Below, piece after piece: positions 55,547 to 62,041 of a stretch of DNA of 64,000 nucleotides (within the stretch, counting starts at the first letter, position 1; every line of letters starts with the position of its first letter). Origin of the DNA: a virus. Location of the stretch: positions 1-64,000 of the IMG/VR virus record IMGVR_UViG_3300050821_001373; one strand, written 5' to 3'. The translations under genes were made by a program, and so were the position numbers. The notes below the pieces were generated by a model, which was not told the DNA's origin, did no database searches, and was given only the letters and a program-made list of their open reading frames with translations.

Positions 55547-55716
55547 CGCCGCCACTCTGTGACGATTGCGCGCCGGCGGACCTCAAATCCGCCGGCGGCC
55601 CCAAATGCTATGCGTTCTGCACGGGCTGCGGGATCAAGCGCGCGTGCTTCGGGGATGATCCGGATCCTCTGCCGGCTCGGGTGCCTCGCCCTCGCCTCAG
55701 CGCTTCGCAGGCCTGA
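55543..55716 (+). CDS. Small CxxC protein
   Basis: 57 residues; the ATG overlaps the previous stop. LCDDCAPADLKSAGG and FCTGCGIKRACFGDD give three CxxC-type knuckles. It runs 20 bases into the 3' end of the opposing XRE gene. Confidence 0.55.
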   Translation: MTPPLCDDCAPADLKSAGGPKCYAFCTGCGIKRACFGDDPDPLPARVPRPRLSASQA

Positions 55717-56008
55717 AGCCTAGCATAAGTTCTGACGGTGCCCGAACCTCATCCAGGAATGTCTTGAACCCGTAGATGGCGTCGACCGGATCTACCGCCA
55801 CCTTCGGTGCAAACTCGATCTTCAAATCGAAACCAAGCCCCTCAGCCAAGGCTCGTGCGGTTTCTATGCTCGTGTTCGCGCCGCTCTCGATCTTGACTAT
55901 GGCGGCACGACTAACGCCAGATCGATTGCACAACCCTTCTTGTGTCACCCCCTGTGCACGACGAGCGGCGAGCAGGATATCCCCAAATACCGGCTGCTTG
56001 GGCATCAT
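55697..56008 (-). CDS. XRE-family HTH regulator
   Basis: 103 residues from ATG 56006-56008. LLAARRAQGVTQEGLCNRSG then VSRAAIVKIESGANTSIETA is a clear XRE helix-turn-helix, with a short C-terminal domain. Coupled to the LuxR-type gene (ATGA). Probably a transcription factor for the lysis/capsid side or the opposing plus-strand cassette. Confidence 0.75.
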   Translation of the reverse strand: MMPKQPVFGDILLAARRAQGVTQEGLCNRSGVSRAAIVKIESGANTSIETARALAEGLGFDLKIEFAPKVAVDPVDAIYGFKTFLDEVRAPSELMLGFRPAKR

Positions 56009-56250
56009 GCGACCACCTTCTGCGAGCCAAACACGCGGAAAGTGACGTGCATCATCGTCTTGAGTCCGGTCTTGCGGTAGATCTCCATGCGGTAATCTTC
56101 GACCGTCCGATGGCTGATCCCGAGCGACATCGCGACTTCCTTGGTGCTCATGCCCTGCACCGTCAGGGCACACACCTTGCGCTCCCGCAGCGTCAGCTCA
56201 GGAAACACATCTCCCACGCTGATCGGCGCGATCTCAATAACGTCTTCCAT
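56005..56250 (-). CDS. LuxR/GerE-type HTH regulator
   Basis: 81 residues: FPELTLRERKVCALTVQGMS, TKEVAMSLGISHRTVEDYRM, EIYRKTGLKTMMHVTFRV. This is a bare LuxR C-terminal DNA-binding domain without a sensor domain, as in phage or NarL-type effectors. Coupled to the XRE gene and preceded by a membrane peptide. Confidence 0.8.
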   Translation of the reverse strand: MEDVIEIAPISVGDVFPELTLRERKVCALTVQGMSTKEVAMSLGISHRTVEDYRMEIYRKTGLKTMMHVTFRVFGSQKVVA

Positions 56251-56262
56251 TCTGGATTCCCC

Positions 56263-56406
56263 CTATGTGCGTGCGAAATTCATGAAGAGAACAATCAACA
56301 GCAAAACGCCGCTAAGAAATGCGATCAACAGTCCCACCTTGCTGCGTCGGACGTATTTTGCGCAAATCTCATCGTCCAAATGGCGAAGATCCCGGCTGAA
56401 TTGCAT
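56263..56406 (-). CDS. Small membrane protein before LuxR
   Basis: 47 residues from ATG 56404-56406: polar start (FSRDLRHLDDEICAKYVRRS) and one hydrophobic helix (VGLLIAFLSGVLLLIVLFMN). Lies between the terminator and the LuxR-type gene. Confidence 0.5.
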   Translation of the reverse strand: MQFSRDLRHLDDEICAKYVRRSKVGLLIAFLSGVLLLIVLFMNFART

Positions 56407-56422
56407 GTGACGCACCCCACAA

Positions 56423-56433
56423 ATCACAGTGAT
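56423..56433. promoter_or_regulatory. Palindrome ATCACAGTGAT
   Basis: An 11-base perfect palindrome in the leader of the regulator operon, 17 bases before the membrane-peptide ATG. Operator-like and possibly autoregulatory. Confidence 0.45.
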
Positions 56434-56459
56434 AGTACGGCGGGGTGATGCAAAAATAA

Positions 56460-56484
56460 AGGCCCTTCTGGGGGAGAAGGGCCT
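56460..56484 (-). terminator. Rho-independent terminator of the lysis operon
   Basis: Perfect 10-bp stem AGGCCCTTCT / AGAAGGGCCT with a 5-base loop, followed on the minus strand by TTATTTTTG. It ends transcription of the lysis genes about 100 bases after the last of them (56581). The rest of 56485-56580 looks non-coding. Confidence 0.85.
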
Positions 56485-56580
56485 AAAGTCAAGGGGAGGA
56501 AGTTAACACCAGAGACGCGGCGAAACGCAGAACGTCGCCACGCAGCGTCTATACCCGCAATCGAAGCCTAGCGCAACAAG

Positions 56581-56778
56581 CTATATCTTGCACTCCCGCT
56601 GGATCAGATAGATCTGGCGCAAGGTGATTCCATGCTCCATGGCCCACACGATCGAGGCGGCTCGGCCATGCTCAGCGACGAAACGCCGGATATCCTCGCA
56701 AGAATAGCCCGGAGGCAGCGACGTTGGCGCCACCAAGGCGAGCAGCACGACACCGGCCAGCATTAGGATATCGCCCAT
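56581..56778 (-). CDS. Small exported-type protein, end of lysis operon
   Basis: 65 residues from ATG 56776-56778. Hydrophobic DILMLAGVVLLALVAPTSLP then a helical mature part with two cysteines (SCEDIRRFVAEHGRAASIVW). Signal-anchor or secreted; function unknown. Confidence 0.5.
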   Translation of the reverse strand: MGDILMLAGVVLLALVAPTSLPPGYSCEDIRRFVAEHGRAASIVWAMEHGITLRQIYLIQRECKI

Positions 56779-57137
56779 ACGATATAGGCCACATCGACGC
56801 CGACAAGAGCAAGCCAAAGCCAATTGCCAAACCGGCTATACGACAGCACTGCGACGATCATAATGTGAGCGATAGCAATAACTTGCTGCCCGATCGTCTT
56901 TCCGACAACAACCGCGTTGAACAGCCAAATCACGTAGCCGATAATCAGTCCGCCCGTGTCATGCAGCCACATGCTGATCAGAAGTCCAAACACGAACCTC
57001 CGAACGTCTCCAGGAGCAATCGCGCTCGGGACTGGAAACCAGATCGCATACGCCCAATAGAAGAGGAGAACAAACCATGTAGCCTGCTGATTGATAGTGC
57101 GAACGCTGTTCGAAAGCTCGAAAATGAAGTTAGCCAT
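56763..57137 (-). CDS. Multi-pass membrane protein in the lysis operon
   Basis: 124 residues from ATG 57135-57137. Three to four hydrophobic segments: WFVLLFYWAYAIWFPVPSAI, MWLHDTGGLIIGYVIWLFNA, VIAIAHIMIVAVLSYSRFGN, LWLALVGVDVAYIVWAIS. A holin or antiholin relative is possible but unproven; start/stop overlaps (TGATG) tie it to the genes around it. Confidence 0.55.
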   Translation of the reverse strand: MANFIFELSNSVRTINQQATWFVLLFYWAYAIWFPVPSAIAPGDVRRFVFGLLISMWLHDTGGLIIGYVIWLFNAVVVGKTIGQQVIAIAHIMIVAVLSYSRFGNWLWLALVGVDVAYIVWAIS

Positions 57138-57376
57138 CAATCACCATCCATCGCTCGGTAATTATTAAACAATTCGAAAAATGCCGTGATCGGGTCCGGC
57201 GCGGATGTGTAGGGTTTCAGCACTCGATGAAGGTCGTCAGTGCTGCGGCTGACCTTGTCGGCCGTACCGCTCAGGCGGCGCGTTGCCTGCTCGAGACGAA
57301 GATTGGCTTGACGCACCTGGTGCATCGCTATCGCAGCGTTCATATCCCGAGCCTTTCGCCAGAGATACCGGAGCAT
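57137..57376 (-). CDS. Small helical protein of the lysis operon
   Basis: 79 residues: LRYLWRKARDMNAAIAMHQV then RLEQATRRLSGTADKVSRST, an amphipathic coiled coil without a membrane segment. It could partner the membrane proteins beside it; the assignment is open. Confidence 0.5.
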   Translation of the reverse strand: MLRYLWRKARDMNAAIAMHQVRQANLRLEQATRRLSGTADKVSRSTDDLHRVLKPYTSAPDPITAFFELFNNYRAMDGD

Positions 57377-57379
57377 TGG

Positions 57380-57673
57380 TCACTTCCGGGATGCGTGCGA
57401 CGCGAACACGCTTTGGATCGCAACAACGAGGGCTTCAACTCTGCTGATCGACTTGTCGATCGCCACCACTGCATTCGTGACGTTGGCAAGGCCGCCGACC
57501 GATTCGCGTGTAAGGTCGACGATGGTTTTGTACTGAGCCTCAATTATTCGGTCCTTTTCCTTGCCATCCTGACGTTGGAAAAACCACATCAGCAAGGCAA
57601 GAGCGGCTATACCTAGCGGGCTGCCCGTCAAGATAACATTGACGAGCTTATCGATCGGGAACCCATCCACCAT
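57380..57673 (-). CDS. Membrane-anchored coiled coil (i-spanin-like candidate)
   Basis: 97 residues. One N-terminal helix (VILTGSPLGIAALALLMWFF) and a periplasm-facing coiled coil (EKDRIIEAQYKTIVDLTRES). This is the topology of an inner-membrane spanin. With the lipoprotein at 58002-58409 it could span the envelope, though the spacing and sequence are not diagnostic. The 57674-57713 gap shows nothing. Confidence 0.5.
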   Translation of the reverse strand: MVDGFPIDKLVNVILTGSPLGIAALALLMWFFQRQDGKEKDRIIEAQYKTIVDLTRESVGGLANVTNAVVAIDKSISRVEALVVAIQSVFASHASRK

Positions 57674-57713
57674 CGTCTATTGTTCCCGTCAAGTCCACTG
57701 CTTCACATTTGGA

Positions 57714-58001
57714 TTACGACGCAGCGTCCTGTGCCTTCGCCGCCGCCAGCGCTGCCGTGAACTCGGCATCGTATTGGGCCGACATGGCGTCGAGAGCGTC
57801 CCATTGAGAATCTGTGATGTCGTCACTTTCCTGCAAGGCGCTGATGATGTTTTGAACGATTGGCAAAAGGTCACGATATTCAGCAATCAGGACAGGCACG
57901 AGTGCCGTCAGGATCGAGATGACCTGACCGATGATCTGCGTCGTGGCACCCGGCGCAAGCTGCTGCAGCAGCGCGAGAAGCGGAGTGATGATGGCCTGCA
58001 T
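57714..58001 (-). CDS. Small helical protein of the lysis operon
   Basis: 95 residues: amphipathic or hydrophobic first half (ITPLLALLQQLAPGATTQII, GQVISILTALVPVLIAEYRD) and an acidic helical end. It may associate with the membrane as a lysis accessory. Confidence 0.5.
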   Translation of the reverse strand: MQAIITPLLALLQQLAPGATTQIIGQVISILTALVPVLIAEYRDLLPIVQNIISALQESDDITDSQWDALDAMSAQYDAEFTAALAAAKAQDAAS

Positions 58002-58409
58002 TTACTTGCTCCCGATTCCATAGATGTTCATGATGTTCTGCAGCGATTCCGTTGCGGCGACGAGGGTGTTGTAGAGCCCGGCATCGGCGAGCGTGCCCGG
58101 ATTCGCCTTCATGAAGCCTCGGAGATCGTTACGAGCCTTGATGCCGGCATTGAACGGTGCATCCAGAGCCTCGGCTGCGCCCTTGACGCGGCAGAGATTG
58201 CCGACTCCAGTGCACATCGGCAGCTTGAGATAGTTCGTTGCAGACCGCTCCGCGGCATTGAACACGTTGATGGCGATATAGGCCGTCTTGCTCTTGACCT
58301 TGACGTCGCCAGCGACCTCGATCGCCTGACCGATTTTCTGGAAGGTGGTGCACGCTGGCAGCGAGGCAAGACTGGCCGCGAGCGCGATAGAAAGGATGAT
58401 TTTCCGCAC
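58002..58409 (-). CDS. Putative lipoprotein (o-spanin-like candidate)
   Basis: 135 residues from GTG. MRKIILSIALAASLASLPAC is a lipoprotein signal with lipobox LPAC; Cys20 would be lipidated. The mature 115 residues are helical with two further cysteines (CTGVGNLC). Position after endolysin and holin candidates suits an outer-membrane spanin partner. Confidence 0.65.
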   Translation of the reverse strand: MRKIILSIALAASLASLPACTTFQKIGQAIEVAGDVKVKSKTAYIAINVFNAAERSATNYLKLPMCTGVGNLCRVKGAAEALDAPFNAGIKARNDLRGFMKANPGTLADAGLYNTLVAATESLQNIMNIYGIGSK

Positions 58410-58420
58410 GAACTTGCTCC

Positions 58421-58780
58421 TTATGATGCCGTTTTCTGAGCTTCAAGTGCCGCCTGCGCCATGGCGGGATCGTTGATGGTGACAGTCGCCCTGCCCCCGG
58501 AAATGGCGTTCACGGTGGTTGACGGGCTCGCGCCGATCGCCGCAGCCTGGCTCGTCTTGCTAGACGACATGATGCCGCGGATAGCGAGATAGAGCGGAGC
58601 AGCAGCGCCGACCAGAATCGAGATGTCGTTGATGACAGTGCCGCAAGCCGCGATCACAGCCTTGACCTGATCGAGGGAGATGCCTTTGGCCTGAAGACCA
58701 AAGATAGAAATCGCGGTGCCGGCAATCGCGCCAGCATATCGGCCGGCGGTATTGATTTCGGCTTGGGTCGGAAGGCGCAT
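58421..58780 (-). CDS. Holin candidate
   Basis: 119 residues from ATG 58778-58780. Two hydrophobic segments (GRYAGAIAGTAISIFGLQAK; INDISILVGAAAPLYLAIRG) and an Ala/Ser-rich soluble tail. It lies two genes downstream of the endolysin. Size and topology are holin-like. Confidence 0.6.
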   Translation of the reverse strand: MRLPTQAEINTAGRYAGAIAGTAISIFGLQAKGISLDQVKAVIAACGTVINDISILVGAAAPLYLAIRGIMSSSKTSQAAAIGASPSTTVNAISGGRATVTINDPAMAQAALEAQKTAS

Positions 58781-58791
58781 TGACTTTGTTC

Positions 58792-58953
58792 CTATCGGTG
58801 AGCTTTGGATACCCGGATTATAGTCGATTTGATCATACCGGCGACGATGAGCACACACGCAACAGCAAGAGCCAACACCGACGTCCAGAACATGCAGATG
58901 AGAAGGGCCATGCAGGCTAGACAGGCGCCTGCCGCTATGCCGACGCCGATCAT
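58792..58953 (-). CDS. Second holin-like membrane protein
   Basis: 53 residues from ATG 58951-58953: MIGVGIAAGACLACMALLIC, MFWTSVLALAVACVLIVAGM, then a basic tail. Two membrane helices; the start overlaps the endolysin stop (ATGA). Either of the two genes could be the pore former. Confidence 0.6.
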   Translation of the reverse strand: MIGVGIAAGACLACMALLICMFWTSVLALAVACVLIVAGMIKSTIIRVSKAHR

Positions 58954-59588
58954 GACGCCACCGGTACGGCCACATTAGCCGCCTTCCAGCGCTTGAGCCA
59001 TTCCTTGCGCTCGGGCAAACCGGTCAATCCACCATTGAGGGCCCTCGTAACCCCGCTGATGTCATCCTTCCTCGCATAAGGTAGACACCCACAGTTGACG
59101 AAATCGGACACTGCGCAGAGCAGGAAGGTTTCGGGGCGAATCAGGATGTCTGGATCCTTGATGACGTCGAGGCCGGTCTGTTTGGCAACGCGCTCATACC
59201 CCTCCCTGCCCGTCGTCTGCGAGCCGCCGCGGCCCCGGAAATTCCATCCGTCGTCCGAGCCCGTCTTGTTACCCATGCGGCCGTTGTAGACCTTGTTCGC
59301 CAGCGCCTTGGGATTGTTGACGAAAGGCTGTGCACTGGCGACCGTCGGGAAGCGGCTCGGCCATACTGCGCGCAATCTTGCGTTCGAGTAATTCAAGTTC
59401 TCAATCATGTCATGGCCGGCTCCGCATTCGTGGCTGATCTGCGCCATGACGTGCGCGAGCACTAGCGGGCTGTCGATACCGTATTTTGCGAACACCGACG
59501 GCGCGCTGGCGGCGATACCGTCGCGGAGCCCCGGAACGCGTTCATCGCCGTTCGGCCAGAGATTATAAAGCGTGTTGATGAATGCCAT
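58950..59588 (-). CDS. Endolysin, GH19 chitinase/lysozyme-like
   Basis: 212 residues, no signal peptide. VMAQISHECGAGHDMIENLN contains the catalytic glutamate (HE, residue 54) of the GH19 lysozyme-type fold, followed by LANKVYNGRMGNKTGSDDGW and NFRGRGGSQTTGREGYERVA. It would cut peptidoglycan after holin release. The GH19 assignment fits the whole length. The upstream gap 59589-59728 contains no convincing gene. Confidence 0.85.
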   Translation of the reverse strand: MAFINTLYNLWPNGDERVPGLRDGIAASAPSVFAKYGIDSPLVLAHVMAQISHECGAGHDMIENLNYSNARLRAVWPSRFPTVASAQPFVNNPKALANKVYNGRMGNKTGSDDGWNFRGRGGSQTTGREGYERVAKQTGLDVIKDPDILIRPETFLLCAVSDFVNCGCLPYARKDDISGVTRALNGGLTGLPERKEWLKRWKAANVAVPVAS

Positions 59589-59728
59589 TCCTCGTCGTCC
59601 CTCGATGAATTGTGGCGAACCTACTTTTATTTGCCATCCGCGTCAAATTCTCGTGCTATACGAACTAGATGGCTAGATTTATGACCCTGCTGTATCTGGT
59701 TTCCGTCTGGCTTCTGGTTCCGTTTCCA

Positions 59729-62041
59729 CTAGGGTTTTGGCTTTTCGTCTTGGGCGCCTGCTGCCATCGGACCCTGCGGAACATTGATCATAAGCCGGCC
59801 GGTATTCGCCCCGCTTGGGGCGCTCCCGGACAGCGAGAGCGTATTAGCGATTCGTCGCAGCCCTTCCGAGATCTTCTCGTTCTTGGTCGCCATACGTAGG
59901 CCCTGCGCCAAATCACCGGGATTGTTTGACGTCAGTAATCTGGCAACGTTACGAGCCGTCGTGGCATCGACCTTACCCACCAGTTTTTTGGCACCTGCAG
60001 AGACCTCCGACGCCAAGAACTTGCCTGCGCCGAATCTGGCCGTAGCTGCTGCTCCAGCGCCCTCCAATGCTTTTACCGGGTCCCAGCCGCTGGCATACCC
60101 GCTCAACGCACCACCCGCGAGTCCCGCTTCGATCAATTGCCGGGCCGTGGTTGACCCGCCCATGGCTTGTCTGGCACGATCCATAATCGTCTCAAGCGTC
60201 ATCCGGGCCTGGATCTTGGCCATTCCCGCCGGTCCGAAAACGGCTTCTGCTCTGGCTCGCTCGTTTGGCGAGTTGAACATGGCCTTGGTAATGTCGCGGG
60301 TATCACGGATATTGCTGATCACGCGATCGGCCCAGTCGGAGGCATATCCTTCCCTGAACAGGTTTTGTTCGTCAGGCTTCATCTTTCCGATGGCCTGCTT
60401 GATGACTTGGGGATCAGCGTTCTTGCCGGCCAGCGTTCGCCCCGCCTGCAACGCGTCCTTTTCGCCAAAGAAGTTGGCTGCGAAGCCCCTGGCATCAGCG
60501 TAAGACGGAACCTGCTTGTCGAGCTCGTCCCGCAGGGTTTTGGCAAGCTTTCCCGCAACAGATGTGGTGTCACCCTGACGCTGGGCCACGCTGGCCATGC
60601 CGTCGAGCTCTTTCTTGACCGCATCCCAATATTGCAGGTTCGGATACTGAGGAACTCCGTTCGGCTTCGTCTTGGAGAACTTGATCAGACCATTTTCGAC
60701 CGTGACGCCGGGGTTAAATGCTCCGTACCCTTCCGAGATCGCACGGTCCTTTCCCGAGGTGACCGCATTTTTCATCGCCTGCTCAAAAACAGGCGCTCCC
60801 ATCAGCCTCTCCATTTCCGGGGAGATGATTTCCTTGTCGCCTTCCGTGTAAGATCGCTTATAGAGCGGGCCCCGCCCCTTGTTGTACGCTTCGACCAATT
60901 CATCCGCAGTCTTTCCGGCATTGGCGCCGCCAGCCACCAGGTTGCGGACATCTCCCGCGACACGCTCGCTCTGGTTCAAAAACCGGTCCTCAATTACCTT
61001 TTCAAGGAGCGCGCGCCCTTCGGGAGAGGTGTTGGCCGCAGACCGAAGCAGAGACTGCGTGTTACCAGCTCCGAGGTCAGCCAGGGTCACAGGCTCACCA
61101 GCCTGACGAGCAGCAATCCAGTCTTGCGGCGACATGCCCTTTGCGGTGCCGGCATCGATCATCTTCTGGTCTGCACGGAGAGCAGTAGCCACGCGCCGGC
61201 CTGCTTCGGCCTCCGGATCAATCCAGCCCCTTACCGTCTGAACGATCGGCTTGGCGAATCGATTGGCTGCTGCACCGAGCGCAGAACCGGCCGCAGCGCC
61301 TAATGCGCCGCCTGCCCCGCCCCCGATCGCGCCAGTACCGGCACCTTCCAGCCGGCTGGATGCATCCGTTCCTTGGCCGAGCCCGGATAGCCCGCCATAG
61401 CCTGCGCCCGCCGCGGCACCGCTTCCGACCAGCCGAGATAGATTGGTTAGCGTGCCGGCACCCTCAATCGGTCCCATCACCTCCGGAGCCGCCAACATGG
61501 GAGCAATTGCCCCTGCAGCCTCGCTGGCTCCGTATGCAAGCGGATGATGCTCCTGCGCTGATTTTTGCGCTGCACGCTCAGCGTCTCGGGCCTCTTCGTA
61601 CTGCTTGGTGGCCCCAACGTCACTGCCTGTCAGGTATTCATACCCGAGCTTGGCCGCACCAGCCACCGGACGCGCCGCAGCCCCAACCAAAGGCACCTTA
61701 TCGACCCATGAAGGACCGGCAGCGTTGAGCCCGCTCAGCTCATCGCTGAAGCCGGCCGTCACACCGGAAAACGCGCCATGACCGATGGCGTGTAGCGTCC
61801 CGTTGTCTGGGGTGGCAGGAGCGGCATCAAACGGTTTCGACGGGTCAAACGCCGGCTTTTGATCCGAAGCCTCGAACGGCTTGGATGGATCGAACGCGGG
61901 CTTATCCACGTCGCCGCCCTCGGCCTTCTTGACCTTGCCGCGATCCCACGGCCCGCGCTTGTGCGTATCCAGCGAGCCGCGCTTTGCCTTATCGTTGTCC
62001 TTGATCTTAGCGACGATGAGCGCCTTTTTGATCTGGCTCAT
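59729..62041 (-). CDS. Large internal virion / ejection-type protein
   Basis: 770 residues, no signal peptide. The start (MSQIKKALIVAKIKDNDKAK) leads into a basic KKAEGGDVDK patch and two copies of KPAFDPSKPF. It continues with Ala/Gly-rich hydrophobic stretches (GPIEGAGTLTNLSRLVGSGA, AAGAGYGGLSGLGQG) and long helical blocks near 300-650. This composition is typical of proteins packed in podovirus heads and ejected with the DNA. No enzymatic motif is recognised. Confidence 0.65.
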   Translation of the reverse strand: MSQIKKALIVAKIKDNDKAKRGSLDTHKRGPWDRGKVKKAEGGDVDKPAFDPSKPFEASDQKPAFDPSKPFDAAPATPDNGTLHAIGHGAFSGVTAGFSDELSGLNAAGPSWVDKVPLVGAAARPVAGAAKLGYEYLTGSDVGATKQYEEARDAERAAQKSAQEHHPLAYGASEAAGAIAPMLAAPEVMGPIEGAGTLTNLSRLVGSGAAAGAGYGGLSGLGQGTDASSRLEGAGTGAIGGGAGGALGAAAGSALGAAANRFAKPIVQTVRGWIDPEAEAGRRVATALRADQKMIDAGTAKGMSPQDWIAARQAGEPVTLADLGAGNTQSLLRSAANTSPEGRALLEKVIEDRFLNQSERVAGDVRNLVAGGANAGKTADELVEAYNKGRGPLYKRSYTEGDKEIISPEMERLMGAPVFEQAMKNAVTSGKDRAISEGYGAFNPGVTVENGLIKFSKTKPNGVPQYPNLQYWDAVKKELDGMASVAQRQGDTTSVAGKLAKTLRDELDKQVPSYADARGFAANFFGEKDALQAGRTLAGKNADPQVIKQAIGKMKPDEQNLFREGYASDWADRVISNIRDTRDITKAMFNSPNERARAEAVFGPAGMAKIQARMTLETIMDRARQAMGGSTTARQLIEAGLAGGALSGYASGWDPVKALEGAGAAATARFGAGKFLASEVSAGAKKLVGKVDATTARNVARLLTSNNPGDLAQGLRMATKNEKISEGLRRIANTLSLSGSAPSGANTGRLMINVPQGPMAAGAQDEKPKP

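Noticed and set aside
59589-59728. Promoter for the endolysin gene
   Set aside because: A TTGACG is present on the minus strand but the matching -10 is poor, so it is not listed as a feature.
59669-59899. Plus-strand hydrophobic ORF near the endolysin
   Set aside because: Hydrophobic start comes from intergenic AT-rich DNA and the rest is antisense to a virion gene; no ribosome site.
60167-61303. 378-codon plus-strand ORF
   Set aside because: Antisense to the internal virion protein; His/Arg/Leu-rich with no recognisable domain.
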